64,000 nt of DNA. It comes from Colwellia chukchiensis (GTDB taxonomy: Bacteria > Pseudomonadota > Gammaproteobacteria > Enterobacterales > Alteromonadaceae). The notes beneath the pieces were generated by a model. It saw only the letters and a list, made by a program, of their open reading frames with translations, was not told the DNA's origin and made no database searches. The position numbers and the translations under genes are program-made. The stretch spans positions 1 through 64,000 of the forward strand of contig NZ_NBOC01000014.1 in the NCBI RefSeq assembly GCF_002104455.1. Direction: 5' to 3'. How positions within the stretch are numbered: position 1 is the first letter of the stretch; every line of letters starts with the position of its first letter. Positions 38,398-47,017 of this stretch are shown here, piece by piece.

Positions 38398-38919
38398 ATG
38401 ATTTACCGGTTAGCAGATATTAGCCCGACACTGCATGACAATAATTTTATTGCCCCCAATGCCACCATAATTGGCGATCTTGTCTTAGGCGAGCATGCCA
38501 GCGTTTGGTTTAATGTTGTCATTAGAGCCGATATGGCGAAGATAACTATTGGTGAAAATACTAATATTCAAGATGGGTCAATTTTGCATGTTGACGCTGA
38601 CTACCCTATGACCATAGGTCGTGATGTTACTATAGGTCACAAAGTCATGCTTCATGGTTGTACAATTGGCGACAACACACTCGTGGGTATGAATGCTGTT
38701 ATACTCAATGGTGCTAAGATAGGCAAAAATTGCTTAATAGGCGCAAACAGTTTAGTGACAGAAAACATGCAAGTACCCGATGGCCACTTAGTCTTGGGCT
38801 CGCCGGCAAAAGTGATCAAAGCCTTGGATGAGTCTACACGCGCGCAATTTCAACAATCTGCGGCGCACTATGTAGAAAATGGCCAACGTTATTTACAAAC
38901 ATTATCTGAGATTAACTAG
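38398..38919 (+). CDS. Gamma-class carbonic-anhydrase-like hexapeptide protein (YrdA family)
   Basis: A 173-residue left-handed beta-helix protein built of hexapeptide repeats (from IGDLVLGEHASVWFNVVIRA to KIGKNCLIGANSLVTEN), with a C-terminal helix. It shows the conserved Arg-x-Asp (VIRADMAKI), Gln (NIQDGSIL) and zinc-ligand histidines (the Leu-His-Val site, GHKVMLHGC) of gamma-carbonic anhydrases. E. coli YrdA and PaaY/CaiE relatives share this pattern. Trimer formation with Zn/Fe at the interface is expected; true carbonic anhydrase activity is not assured, and some relatives are thioesterases. AGGAAA precedes the ATG. It is monocistronic and divergent from pntA. Confidence 0.9.
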   Translation: MIYRLADISPTLHDNNFIAPNATIIGDLVLGEHASVWFNVVIRADMAKITIGENTNIQDGSILHVDADYPMTIGRDVTIGHKVMLHGCTIGDNTLVGMNAVILNGAKIGKNCLIGANSLVTENMQVPDGHLVLGSPAKVIKALDESTRAQFQQSAAHYVENGQRYLQTLSEIN

Positions 38920-39128
38920 AGCTTAATAGCAAAATAATGACCATAGTCGGCATGACTTTAAATTTTAAAGTTAGCCGGCTATTGATGCCAAAGTGTTAAT
39001 TGCCCTATCTGTAAGCGTCAATAGCAAGCGCGAAAGGTAATATTAACAAGCCAAGCAAATAAAAAAACAAGCAACGACACATGCGCTAACGCCAAGATGT
39101 CGCAACTGATCAACGATTGGTGCCTAAC

Positions 39129-39680
39129 TTAGTCTATATCGTGTAATGGCCACAATACGATGTAGTCTTCAAAATCCTCAAGTTCAACGTCATTATCTTT
39201 AATGACTTTACCTCGGACCGACATGCCTGCTTGGTGCATCGCCGACTTTTTACCATGGTGCAATAGTGGGTGCCACGAGGGTATTCCCCGCCCTTCTTTC
39301 AAGCGTCGGTAGGTGCAACTGGGCGGCATAAAAAATACATCATCTAAATTCTCTTGCGTTAACTGCACGCAATCAGGCACTAGCTCTGTGCGCTGTTCAT
39401 ATTTCGAGCATTGGCAACTTTTATCATTTAGCAAGTGACAAGCAATGTTCGAATAACTCATTTGCTCACCTTGAGCAATATGTGTGGTGGGCTTTAGCTC
39501 TGTTTCGTCTGTGGTATTTTCATCATCAATAAATTTATGTAAACAACACTTAGCGCAACCATCACATAAAGACTCCCATTCTGCACGGGTCATTTGTGCT
39601 AGGGTCTTAGTCTGCCAAAAAGGTTCAACCTTCGTTTTGGTCTTTGCTTTTGACGGCGAGTGCTTATTTTTTTTACTCAT
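39129..39680 (-). CDS. ycgN: UPF0260 cysteine-cluster protein YcgN
   Basis: A 183-residue protein of the YcgN (UPF0260/YkgJ-like) family. The cysteine cluster is spread over residues 38-100: LCDGCAKCCLHKF, IACHLL, SCQCSKYEQR and VPDCVQL, which likely binds a metal or Fe-S centre. The region CTYRRLKEGRGIPSWHPLLHH (quoted in part) is also conserved. The N-terminal ~20 residues are a Lys-rich extension. The molecular function is not known. It is the last gene of rnd-ycgL-transglycosylase-ycgN, a neighbourhood common in gammaproteobacteria. It starts 17 bases after the transglycosylase stop and so is likely co-transcribed. Confidence 0.9.
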   Translation of the reverse strand: MSKKNKHSPSKAKTKTKVEPFWQTKTLAQMTRAEWESLCDGCAKCCLHKFIDDENTTDETELKPTTHIAQGEQMSYSNIACHLLNDKSCQCSKYEQRTELVPDCVQLTQENLDDVFFMPPSCTYRRLKEGRGIPSWHPLLHHGKKSAMHQAGMSVRGKVIKDNDVELEDFEDYIVLWPLHDID

Positions 39681-39697
39681 AGCTTTACTTTTCTGGC

Positions 39698-40750
39698 TTA
39701 GTGAATAGGTGGAAATTTAATGTGATCAGACAAGTGGCCAACTGAACTAACAAAATAATAGGACAAATTCCAATGCATCAAGCTTTTATAGTTATCGTAA
39801 GCTAAATAAGCACGACCTTGTTCACCATCCGGAAAAACTAGCGCTGCTTTTATGTCTACCTGCGGTAAATTAGTGCCATCGGTGCGGCGAACCCCTAATG
39901 CTTGCCATTGGGCAAGTGTTTTTTCACTTTTTGCCCAAGCTTTCAACCAGTTTTTACGACCACCAGTGCGCTGCGGAATCGCTAATGAGTTATCAAAGTC
40001 TGCGGGAAGTTTTACTTGACGGCCCCAAGTAAGTTCGTCATTCCAACCTTCTTTTTTCAAATAATTCGCCATTGATGCAAAAACATCTGCTTGATTGCCC
40101 CAGATATCTTTTTTACCATCGCCATCACCATCAACGGCGTAAGCAATAAACGAGGTGGGCATAAATTGATTTTGCCCCATAGCGCCCGCCCAAGAGCCTT
40201 TCATGTCAGCAATGTCAATATGGCCGTCTTTTAATATCTTTAATGCCGCCCATAACTGCCTTTTAAAAAACGCTTCTCGGCGCCCCTCATAGGCTAGAGT
40301 TGATAATGCGGAAATCACATTATAGTTACCCATAATTTTACCAAAATTAGTTTCTAAGCCCCAAAGAGCAACAATAAAGCGCGCTTGCACGCCGTATTCA
40401 TCAGCAATTTTATGCAACAAATCTTGATGTTCTTTATATTTTGCGCGAGCTCTTTTTATTTTCCAATCGGGTAAACGTTTCGGCAAATAAGTATCAAGCG
40501 TTTCAACTTTTTCGGGTTGATTTCGATCCGCTTTTACCGCGCGCTGATGAAAAACTACATTCGCAAACGATTTATCAATGAGAGCTTGTTCAAACCCCTG
40601 ACTTAACGCTTCTTGCTTAAGTTTAACTAGGTAGTTTTCAAAGCCTGCTTGCGTTAACTTAGGCGCTGGTTCTGCCGCCACGCTCGTTTGAGCTAGCACG
40701 ACTAAGCACAACGCCATTGACCATTGTTTAACCTTACTTAACCCGCCCAT
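39698..40750 (-). CDS. Lytic murein transglycosylase (MltB family)
   Basis: A 350-residue exported peptidoglycan lyase (GH103). A signal peptide (about 12-26, MALCLVVLAQTSVAA) has no lipobox Cys, so it should be soluble in the periplasm. The catalytic Glu is in IVALWGLETNFGKIMGNYNV, and the family block WAGAMGQNQFMPTSFIAYAVD is present, followed by a DGDGDGKKDIWG loop resembling a calcium-binding site. It cleaves the MurNAc-GlcNAc bond to form anhydro-muropeptides. The start could be the ATG at 40750 or the internal Met-12. There is no C-terminal peptidoglycan-binding domain. It sits in the rnd-ycgL-ycgN group, 2 bases after ycgL. Confidence 0.92.
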   Translation of the reverse strand: MGGLSKVKQWSMALCLVVLAQTSVAAEPAPKLTQAGFENYLVKLKQEALSQGFEQALIDKSFANVVFHQRAVKADRNQPEKVETLDTYLPKRLPDWKIKRARAKYKEHQDLLHKIADEYGVQARFIVALWGLETNFGKIMGNYNVISALSTLAYEGRREAFFKRQLWAALKILKDGHIDIADMKGSWAGAMGQNQFMPTSFIAYAVDGDGDGKKDIWGNQADVFASMANYLKKEGWNDELTWGRQVKLPADFDNSLAIPQRTGGRKNWLKAWAKSEKTLAQWQALGVRRTDGTNLPQVDIKAALVFPDGEQGRAYLAYDNYKSLMHWNLSYYFVSSVGHLSDHIKFPPIH

Positions 40751-40752
40751 GA

Positions 40753-41049
40753 TTATTTTTCACCTGTCTTTTGCTGAGTTTGTTTGATTGTTTTTAAGTG
40801 TGTTTTTAACAAGTCTTCTTCCGGCGGCGTTAGTTGTAAATAGTAGCCTTGCTCAGTTAAAGCTGCTTTCACTTTATCAAGCTCAGCAAAGCCAAGCTTT
40901 TCTTTGGTGGCCAAATTGACCAGTGTAACTAATTCGGGTTTACCAAACATTTTCATCAATGCTTCTGGCACCGCTGAAAAGTCATCTCGTTGGTTAATAA
41001 ATAGGTAAGTTTGTGCTTTTTTGGCACTTTTATAAATACTACACAGCAT
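40753..41049 (-). CDS. ycgL: YcgL-domain protein
   Basis: A 98-residue cytosolic protein of the YcgL (UPF0745) family. It begins MLCSIYKSAKKAQTYLFIN and has the typical FSAVPEALMKMFGKPELV block, with a C-terminal Lys/Gln-rich tail. The fold is known from structures but the function is not. It has the usual place beside rnd. The stop is 2 bases before the transglycosylase start on the same strand, so they are coupled. A MITE-like repeat (41181-41334) separates it from rnd, which may uncouple their transcription here. Confidence 0.9.
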   Translation of the reverse strand: MLCSIYKSAKKAQTYLFINQRDDFSAVPEALMKMFGKPELVTLVNLATKEKLGFAELDKVKAALTEQGYYLQLTPPEEDLLKTHLKTIKQTQQKTGEK

Positions 41050-41180
41050 AATGGAGACCTATGATAAATGAGGTTATTGAAGTATTAATGTCACCTGCTA
41101 TGTTAGCAAGCAATTGACGGTTATCACAGCGATATGAAGCCTAATTAAGCTTATCTTTTTTTTAAAATAAATTAGGGTAT

Positions 41181-41334
41181 GTTGATCTTTCATGATTATT
41201 TATACCGCGACTTGTTTGGTATTTAGACAAGGCCGAGCATGTAACACCTAGCTAGCGACACGAATAGGTGAGAACGCCGTATAAATACCAGACAAGTCCT
41301 GCCTTTAGCCACGTTTAAACCCGAAAAGATCAAC
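41181..41334. repeat. MITE-like inverted-repeat element between rnd and ycgL
   Basis: Perfect 10-base termini GTTGATCTTT (41181-41190) and AAAGATCAAC (41325-41334) bound 154 bp without coding capacity. Inside are nested inverted repeats: ACTTGTTTGGTATTTA (41210-41225) with TAAATACCAGACAAGT (41282-41297, one mismatch), and CACCTA (41245-41250) with TAGGTG (41265-41270). No clear target duplication is seen. The structure fits a miniature inverted-repeat transposable element or a highly folded intergenic repeat. Confidence 0.6.
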
Positions 41335-41339
41335 AGCGC

Positions 41340-42497
41340 TTATACCGCAGTATAGTTATTTTCTACGAAGGCGAGCAGTTTATCGCCAAATAAGTTTTTA
41401 CGCCAACCCCGCATAATATCCACTAAATGCAAGTGATGCTCGGCGCCGTTTAACTTGTAATACCAAGATAAAAATTGATTGATTTGTTTTTTTGATGCTA
41501 GATTTTCTGCCAGTAAGTTTGTTTCGCTGCTTAATTCATTTAAGTAACTTTTCACTTTCTTAAAGTTTTGTTTATACCCCGGGTATTCATCAAGTCGGAC
41601 GATGGCTTTAGGTAACGCCACGTTTTTTTCTGCATTAATGCGTTTAAGTACCGACAACATGGCATTGCCTTTATGGCGAATATCGAGTGCTTCTACCCCT
41701 TCAATTTTTGCCATAATAGCGACACTTTCTGGGTTAACTTTTGCTAATCCGAGCAAGGTATGATCTTTGGCAATAAAGCCTATGGGGCGATCTTTTTGTT
41801 TCGCTTGCTGATAGCGCCAAATAGCCAGTTGTTGTAAACGATATAGCTGCGCTGAGTTTAGTCGCCAAGCCAGTTTAATATTGCGATAGAGCTGGCTTTC
41901 ATCGGTTGCTGTAAATTTACGCTCTATCATCAGCGCACTTTCTTCTTTTGCTGCCGCTAACCAACCTGCTTTTGTAATATCAGCTTTTAGCGCAGGTATT
42001 ATATTAAACAGATGTTCAACATCGCCAGCAGCATAACTCAGTTGCTTCTCTGTTAATGGTCGTTTCATCCAGTCAGTACGAGATTCTGACTTATCAAGCT
42101 CAATGTCGCTATAATGGGCAATCATCGCCGCATAACCCATCGAAATGCCGTGACCTAAAAATGACATGATAATTTGGCTGTCAATTAAGTTAACAGGTCG
42201 GCATTGACCAACACATAGAAAAACCTCTAAATCTTCAGAGCAAGCGTGGAGCACCTTTTCAATATTTGGGTTTGCTAATAATTGCCAAAATAAGGATAAG
42301 TCTGGCACTGCGATGGGATCAATTAGCGCTAGGGTTTTACCGTCATTGATCTGGATAAGACCTAGTTTCGGGTAAAAAGTACGTGTTCGCACAAACTCAG
42401 TGTCAATGGCAAGCACTTTGGCTTGGCTGAAACTTTGAAAAACTGATTGTAATAACGCAGGAGTGTCGACGTAGATTCTTTTAGGTGTTGCTTGCAC
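41340..42497 (-). CDS. rnd: Ribonuclease D
   Basis: A 385-residue 3'-5' exoribonuclease that trims tRNA precursors. The DEDD exonuclease domain (about 1-200) starts with AIDTEFVRTRTFYPKL (the Asp-x-Glu of Exo I), then HACSEDLEVF (Exo II) and SYAAGDVEHLF (Exo III, Tyr-x-x-x-Asp). An HRDC domain (about 210-290: YRLQQLAIWRYQQAKQKD) and a C-terminal HRDC-like domain follow. The length matches E. coli RNase D (375). The start is a GTG at 42497 with AGGA seven bases upstream. The last codons lie 6 bases beyond the MITE-like element, which therefore inserted just after the stop. Confidence 0.95.
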   Translation of the reverse strand: MQATPKRIYVDTPALLQSVFQSFSQAKVLAIDTEFVRTRTFYPKLGLIQINDGKTLALIDPIAVPDLSLFWQLLANPNIEKVLHACSEDLEVFLCVGQCRPVNLIDSQIIMSFLGHGISMGYAAMIAHYSDIELDKSESRTDWMKRPLTEKQLSYAAGDVEHLFNIIPALKADITKAGWLAAAKEESALMIERKFTATDESQLYRNIKLAWRLNSAQLYRLQQLAIWRYQQAKQKDRPIGFIAKDHTLLGLAKVNPESVAIMAKIEGVEALDIRHKGNAMLSVLKRINAEKNVALPKAIVRLDEYPGYKQNFKKVKSYLNELSSETNLLAENLASKKQINQFLSWYYKLNGAEHHLHLVDIMRGWRKNLFGDKLLAFVENNYTAV

Positions 42498-42697
42498 GTA
42501 TTGTCCTATTTAAACCATATACTGATAAACGACGTTCGAAGCCTTTCGCATGCGATTAGCGATTCGAACATTTTTGTTCAATTACGATAACGTATTTTGT
42601 CATCAATGCCAAAATGATACGCCATAGCACAACCTGCACTTTTACCTCAGACATTTACTCTGCTTGTAAAAGTGCTAGTTTCAACGACATAAAGAGA

Positions 42698-43558
42698 TTA
42701 ACGTCTACGCCTGGTGGTTTGCTGATGGCGATGCTGATGCTTTTTCACCGAACGGCGAATTCTTCTGCTTTTCGCGTTATCCATGGCTTTTTCATCGACT
42801 TTAACTTTACTTTGCGTTTCAGGAGGTAAGTCCACTAACTTGCGGTAGTAATTAACATCCTGTAAATTCAATTCCGTCCAACCACCTAACGGTAGTTGTC
42901 GCTTCATTTCCATATCACCGTATCTGACACGTATTAAACGACTGACTTGCACATCTTGGCTTTCCCATAAGCGACGCACTTCACGGTTTCTTCCCTCTGA
43001 AAGCACCACATGAAACCAATGATTTCGTCCTTCGCCGCCACGGTAGGTGATTTTTTGAAATTTTGCAGGACCATCTTCAAGCTTGACGCCATGTCTTAAG
43101 GTTTGCAGCATAGCTTCATTAACTTCACCAAAAACGCGCACCGCATATTCGCGCTCAACTTGCTTTGACGGGTGCATCAGTCGATTTGCCAATTCGCCAT
43201 CTGTGGTAAAAAGCAGCATGCCTGAGGTATTAATATCTAAGCGCCCTACGGCTATCCAACGACTACCTTCAAGTTTAGGTAAACGGTCAAATACCGTTGG
43301 ACGACCTTCGGGATCTTTGCGAGTACACATTTCACCTTCGGGCTTGTTGTACATGAGTACACGGCATATATCGTCTGTTGGCGGCTTTAGTTTGACTTGA
43401 TGACCGTCAACGCGAATCAGCTCATTGCCCTCGACACGATCGCCTAAATAGGCGGTTTTGCCATCAACACTGATACGACCTGCGCTAATATAACTTTCCA
43501 TTTCTCGCCGCGAGCCAATACCGGCACGGGCTAATACTTTTTGTAATTTTTCAGACAT
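42698..43558 (-). CDS. rluB: 23S rRNA pseudouridine-2605 synthase RluB
   Basis: A 286-residue pseudouridine synthase of the RsuA/RluB/E/F family. An S4 RNA-binding domain (1-60: [19 protein letters not shown]) is followed by the catalytic core, with the nucleophilic Asp in [14 protein letters not shown] and the later [12 protein letters not shown] block. The basic tail (Arg/Lys/His-rich, residues 258-286) is typical of RluB, which modifies U2605 of 23S rRNA. The order rluB-scpB-scpA-yciO-rnm, divergent from trp, matches other gammaproteobacteria. The 134-bp gap after scpB suggests a separate or secondary promoter. RsuA/RluE are excluded by length and tail. Confidence 0.93.
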   Translation of the reverse strand: MSEKLQKVLARAGIGSRREMESYISAGRISVDGKTAYLGDRVEGNELIRVDGHQVKLKPPTDDICRVLMYNKPEGEMCTRKDPEGRPTVFDRLPKLEGSRWIAVGRLDINTSGMLLFTTDGELANRLMHPSKQVEREYAVRVFGEVNEAMLQTLRHGVKLEDGPAKFQKITYRGGEGRNHWFHVVLSEGRNREVRRLWESQDVQVSRLIRVRYGDMEMKRQLPLGGWTELNLQDVNYYRKLVDLPPETQSKVKVDEKAMDNAKSRRIRRSVKKHQHRHQQTTRRRR

Positions 43559-43692
43559 AGGTCTTCACTCTCTTACGTCAGTAACTTGATGAAAGCTTTG
43601 CGGCTTCCACTACGTCTCTGTCTCTTTAAGTTTGGGGCTATAACACCCCTGTAATTTACTGGCTATTTTGCTGCCACGTCATCATGGCGTTT

Positions 43693-44256
43693 TTAACGTT
43701 CAAGCTCCGCCAATGGCATTAATTCTGGTAACTGCGCTAATGAGGTTAGCGAGAAATAGTCCAAAAACTCTTGTGTGCTTGCATATAATACCGGCCGACC
43801 CGGTACTTCTTTGTGGCCAACCGTTTTAATCCAGTTTCTTTGCATCAAGGTTTTAATAATTTGGCTGCTTAGTGCTACGCCGCGAATGTCTTCTATTTCA
43901 CTCCGCGTAATCGGTTGTTTATAGGCAATTAACGCTAAAGTTTCTAACGTTGCCCGCGAATATTTCGGCGCCTTCTCTTTATATAAGTGCGCTAAATCTG
44001 TACTTAGCTCGCTCGGTGTTTGAAATCGATAACCTGATGCTACTTTTTTTAATTCAATACCGCGGCCTTGATAATGCGCGGCAATGTTTTTAATTATATC
44101 ACGAATACGCAAATTGCTAACACGATATTCTATTAAAAGCTCACGCTTGAGGGTTTGTACTGACACAGGTTTATCGGCGATAAATAGAGCCGCTTCCACT
44201 AAACGTGTGAGCTTGTCATCATCGATATCTAGATGGCGAAATTTATCTGCTGTCAT
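43693..44256 (-). CDS. scpB: Segregation and condensation protein B
   Basis: A 187-residue kleisin-partner protein with two winged-helix domains. The N-terminal half is LVEAALFIADKPVSVQTLKR; the second half carries SRATLETLALIAYKQPITRS and IRGVALSSQIIKTLMQRNWI, the strongest ScpB block. It dimerises on ScpA and, with SMC, helps condense and segregate chromosomes. In gammaproteobacteria with MukBEF, ScpAB is often missing, so its presence fits a SMC-type system as in Alteromonadales. It lies 18 bases after scpA and is coupled to it. Confidence 0.94.
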   Translation of the reverse strand: MTADKFRHLDIDDDKLTRLVEAALFIADKPVSVQTLKRELLIEYRVSNLRIRDIIKNIAAHYQGRGIELKKVASGYRFQTPSELSTDLAHLYKEKAPKYSRATLETLALIAYKQPITRSEIEDIRGVALSSQIIKTLMQRNWIKTVGHKEVPGRPVLYASTQEFLDYFSLTSLAQLPELMPLAELER

Positions 44257-44274
44257 GTGCTTTTATTCCCTTGC

Positions 44275-45123
44275 TTAAGACTGAGGTAACGCGATCCGTA
44301 TTTCGCCATAAACATGTGTTTGAATACAAGTAATTAGCGACTCTTTTATCAGCTCAAGAATCGCTAAAAATGTTACTACCACCCCTTGTTTTCCTTCGTT
44401 TAAGGTAAACAAATCACTAAAGTTACAATAATTTTGCGGGTTTTTCGTATCATTGAGGATAGCCATGATTTTTGCCATACGTTCTCGTGTAGATAGCGCC
44501 TCTTTTTGGATATGATGATGTTGATAGGCTTGCGTGCGCTTAATCACCCCTTGCAACGCCGCTAGCAACTCAGTTAAGTCAACGTCAGTATCAACAACTT
44601 TAGCGACAAAGTTATCCGCTAGCTTGACCTTAGCAATAAAAACATCGCGCTCAACGCGAGGAATTGTGTCAAGATTCTCAGCAGCGTTTTTAATGACTTC
44701 ATATTGTTGCAGTTTCCTGACTAGCTCAGCTCTCGGATCGGCCTCTTCCTCTTCAACTGCTTGTTTGGGTAATAAAAGCCGGGATTTTATTTCCGCTAGA
44801 ATTGACGCCATCACTAAATACTCAGCCGCTAGTTCTAACTTACTGTCTTTCATAAGTTCGACATAATTCATGTACTGAGTGGTAATAGGCGCTATGGGTA
44901 AGTCTAAAATATCAAATTTTTGTTTGCGAATTAAATACAGCAGTAAATCCAGTGGCCCTTCAAACATTTCCAGAATAATTTCTAATGCATCAGGGGGAAT
45001 AAATAAGTCTTGTGGCTTTTCAACGATCGCTTCACCATGTAATACCGCAAACGGTAATACTTGCTGTAACATAACGCCAGATTTGCCATTGTTTTGTTGT
45101 GCAACGGGAGCTTTTTCCGCCAT
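44275..45123 (-). CDS. scpA: Segregation and condensation protein A
   Basis: A 282-residue kleisin. The N-terminal part has the signature EMFEGPLDLLLYLIRKQKFD, then DLPIAPITTQYMNYVE and the helical AAEYLVMASILAEIKSRLLL. The middle is acidic (Glu-rich EEEEAD), and a C-terminal winged helix (about 210-280) binds the SMC head. Lengths of 250-290 are usual. An N-terminal extension of about 35 residues precedes the family start; the ATG at 45123 is the only good candidate. First gene of the scpA-scpB pair. Confidence 0.94.
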   Translation of the reverse strand: MAEKAPVAQQNNGKSGVMLQQVLPFAVLHGEAIVEKPQDLFIPPDALEIILEMFEGPLDLLLYLIRKQKFDILDLPIAPITTQYMNYVELMKDSKLELAAEYLVMASILAEIKSRLLLPKQAVEEEEADPRAELVRKLQQYEVIKNAAENLDTIPRVERDVFIAKVKLADNFVAKVVDTDVDLTELLAALQGVIKRTQAYQHHHIQKEALSTRERMAKIMAILNDTKNPQNYCNFSDLFTLNEGKQGVVVTFLAILELIKESLITCIQTHVYGEIRIALPQS

Positions 45124-45195
45124 GATATTTTACGATACTCTCGTTAAAGGTTAAGGGTTAGTAGCGCTTTAGTATTTTCCGAACTGTTTTTCTCG

Positions 45196-45816
45196 CTATT
45201 GAAATGGCTCAACATCCCCTTCACCAACGCGAATAATTTCTACCTCATCATTGGAAAAATCAATCACTGTGGTGGGGCGCTCACCTAAATGACCACCATG
45301 AATAATCAGGTCCACTTGGTGTTCTAAAATATCGCGAATATGTTCAGGGTCAAACTCTGCGGTATCAGCGCCAGGCATTAATAAAGTGGTTGACATAATA
45401 GGCTCGCCTAACTCTGCTAACAATGCTTGGGCAATATGATTATTAGGCACGCGAATACCTATGGTTTTACGCTTTGGGTTTAATAATCGCTTTGGTACTT
45501 CTTTTGACCCCTTGAAAATAAAAGTATACGGGCCTGGGGTATTATTTTTCAATAACCGAAAAGCGCTATTATCAACACGGGTATAAACCGATAATTCCGA
45601 TAAATCACAACACACTAAGGTAAAGTTATGGGCTTTATCTATTGAACGGATATTACAGATGCGATCTAATGCTTTTTTGTCACCAATATGACAACCTAAG
45701 GCATATCCTGAATCCGTTGGATACACAATCACGCCACCTTGTTTAATGATAGCCGCGGCTTGTTTCATTAATCGCCCTTGTGGATTATCGGGATGTACAT
45801 AAAAAAATTGACTCAT
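45196..45816 (-). CDS. yciO: YciO-type Sua5/YrdC-family protein
   Basis: A 206-residue Sua5/YciO/YrdC-domain protein. IKQGGVIVYPTDSGYALGC is the conserved ATP/threonine-binding entrance, with RSIDKAHNFTLVCCDLSELS and the PGPYTFIFKGSKEVPKRLLN (in part) blocks of the YciO branch. YrdC relatives make threonylcarbamoyl-AMP for t6A in tRNA. YciO itself lacks strong activity in E. coli, so the exact role is open. I start at the ATG at 45816 (MSQFFYVH), preceded by GGAGCG. It lies 51 bases downstream of rnm, a typical neighbourhood beside trp. Confidence 0.9.
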   Translation of the reverse strand: MSQFFYVHPDNPQGRLMKQAAAIIKQGGVIVYPTDSGYALGCHIGDKKALDRICNIRSIDKAHNFTLVCCDLSELSVYTRVDNSAFRLLKNNTPGPYTFIFKGSKEVPKRLLNPKRKTIGIRVPNNHIAQALLAELGEPIMSTTLLMPGADTAEFDPEHIRDILEHQVDLIIHGGHLGERPTTVIDFSNDEVEIIRVGEGDVEPFQ

Positions 45817-45867
45817 AAAGCGCTCCAACTGAAAACTATAGGGTTATTATAAACTGTCATTAAATAA

Positions 45868-46758
45868 CTAATTCAAGGCTTTTGATTGCCAAAGTTGCCA
45901 AATGGGCTTGGCATGCTCAGGCATGGTTAAATTTCGCCCTAATTCACTCCAACGACTTGGCTGGTGAAAATCAGAGCCCATAGATGCATGTAAATCGTAT
46001 TCCTGACAAAAGCTTAGCATCAATTTTCGTTGTTCGTTATTCATTTGCGGTAGCACCACTTCTAAACCATCACCAGCAGCGGCCTTAAAGTCTACAATTA
46101 GGCGCCGCAGCCATTTACTGGTTAAGTCATAACGTATCGGATGTGCCATAACGGCAACGCCACCGGCGGCGTGAATTGCAGCAACCGCATCGGCAATACT
46201 GCACCATTGGGGTTTAACATAAGCGCGTTTTCCTTTACCAATATATTTATCAAATGCCGCTTGCATTTTACTCACCACACCGCGTTGTAAAAGTACTTTG
46301 GCAAAATGGGCGCGGGTAATTGAGCCTGCTCCGGCTAAAGTTTTGGCATCAGCATAAACATTATCAAAGCCACATTTAGCCAGTTTTTCCCCCATGGCGA
46401 TGGCGCGATTTTCTCGGTGCTGCTGCTGTTGTGTGATTAACGTTTGTAGCGCGTTATGGGTTGGTATGATATTTAAACCAACAATGTGAATTTCAAAGCC
46501 TTGCCATTGGCTCGATATTTCAATGCCGTTGATTAAGGTTATCGGCAGTTGGTTTTCCACTATTGTTTGCTGGGCACTTACTAAGGCATCAACGCTGTCA
46601 TGATCTGTGATCGCTAATACGTCAATTTGCAAGTTAACCGCCCGTGCAATAAGCTCTGGTGGCGTTAATGCACCATCAGAGCAACGGGTGTGACTGTGTA
46701 AATCAACCCTTAGCGTTGAAAAATCTTGCTTATTTGTTAAATCAGTGGTTGACATCAT
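45868..46758 (-). CDS. rnm: RNase AM / 3',5'-nucleoside bisphosphate phosphatase (PHP domain)
   Basis: A 296-residue PHP-domain enzyme, formerly TrpH/YciV. Metal ligands appear in RVDLHSHTRCSDG, AITDHDSVDAL and VMAHPIRYDLT, and near the end in GSDFHQPSRW. In E. coli this protein matures the 5' end of 23S rRNA, and in Chromobacterium it removes a 3'-phosphate from 3',5'-bisphosphonucleotides; both rest on the same trinuclear site. Two ATG codons stand at 46758 and 46755, with no strong ribosome-binding site. It is divergent from the trp operon, sharing a 103-bp gap to the leader peptide, so its promoter may respond to the TrpR-type operator. Confidence 0.92.
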   Translation of the reverse strand: MMSTTDLTNKQDFSTLRVDLHSHTRCSDGALTPPELIARAVNLQIDVLAITDHDSVDALVSAQQTIVENQLPITLINGIEISSQWQGFEIHIVGLNIIPTHNALQTLITQQQQHRENRAIAMGEKLAKCGFDNVYADAKTLAGAGSITRAHFAKVLLQRGVVSKMQAAFDKYIGKGKRAYVKPQWCSIADAVAAIHAAGGVAVMAHPIRYDLTSKWLRRLIVDFKAAAGDGLEVVLPQMNNEQRKLMLSFCQEYDLHASMGSDFHQPSRWSELGRNLTMPEHAKPIWQLWQSKALN

Positions 46759-46791
46759 TACGCGAATCGGTTCTTCTATAGGGGCTTAGCA

Positions 46792-46820
46792 TTGCCTAGT
46801 CAAATTAACATGACTATTTT
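46792..46820 (+). promoter_or_regulatory. trp promoter with TrpR-like operator
   Basis: TTGCCT (46792-46797) and TATTTT (46815-46820) are spaced 17 bp. Between them lies a perfect inverted repeat, TAGTCA (46797-46802) / TGACTA (46811-46816), with a CTAGT half-site like the TrpR operator of enterics. A repressor here would block RNA polymerase. The transcript would start about 35 bases before the trpL ATG. Confidence 0.6.
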
Positions 46821-46861
46821 AGGCAAGTGAATAACACAATTTTACTGAGATAAAACCCATA

Positions 46862-46918
46862 ATGATACAAGTAAAACTAACTATTTCTCTGATTTGGTGG
46901 TGGCATAACTCAACATAG
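46862..46918 (+). CDS. trpL: trp operon leader peptide
   Basis: An 18-residue leader, MIQVKLTISLIWWWHNST, with three consecutive Trp codons (TGGTGGTGG at 46895-46903). Ribosome stalling there when charged tRNA-Trp is scarce would expose the antiterminator. Just after it, GCTGGGTTGTGAGC can fold alone or pair its GGGTT with the AACCC of the terminator at 46955-46982. This is the classic attenuation layout. It sits directly between the trp promoter and the attenuator. The ribosome-binding site (GAGA) is weak and about 11 bases upstream. Confidence 0.85.
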   Translation: MIQVKLTISLIWWWHNST

Positions 46919-46954
46919 CTGGGTTGTGAGCTTTACTTGTAAGTAAAAATATCG

Positions 46955-46982
46955 AAAACCCGCACTCTTTTGCGGGTTTTTT
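46955..46982 (+). terminator. trp attenuator hairpin
   Basis: AAAACCCGCA (46955-46964), loop CTCTTT, TGCGGGTTTT (46971-46980), then more T. It lies 36 bases after the trpL stop and 131 bases before trpE. The competing pairing partner GGGTT is at 46921-46925. Confidence 0.9.
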
Positions 46983-47017
46983 GCTTTTAATTAATTGAAA
47001 AACATACTGGAATTAAA

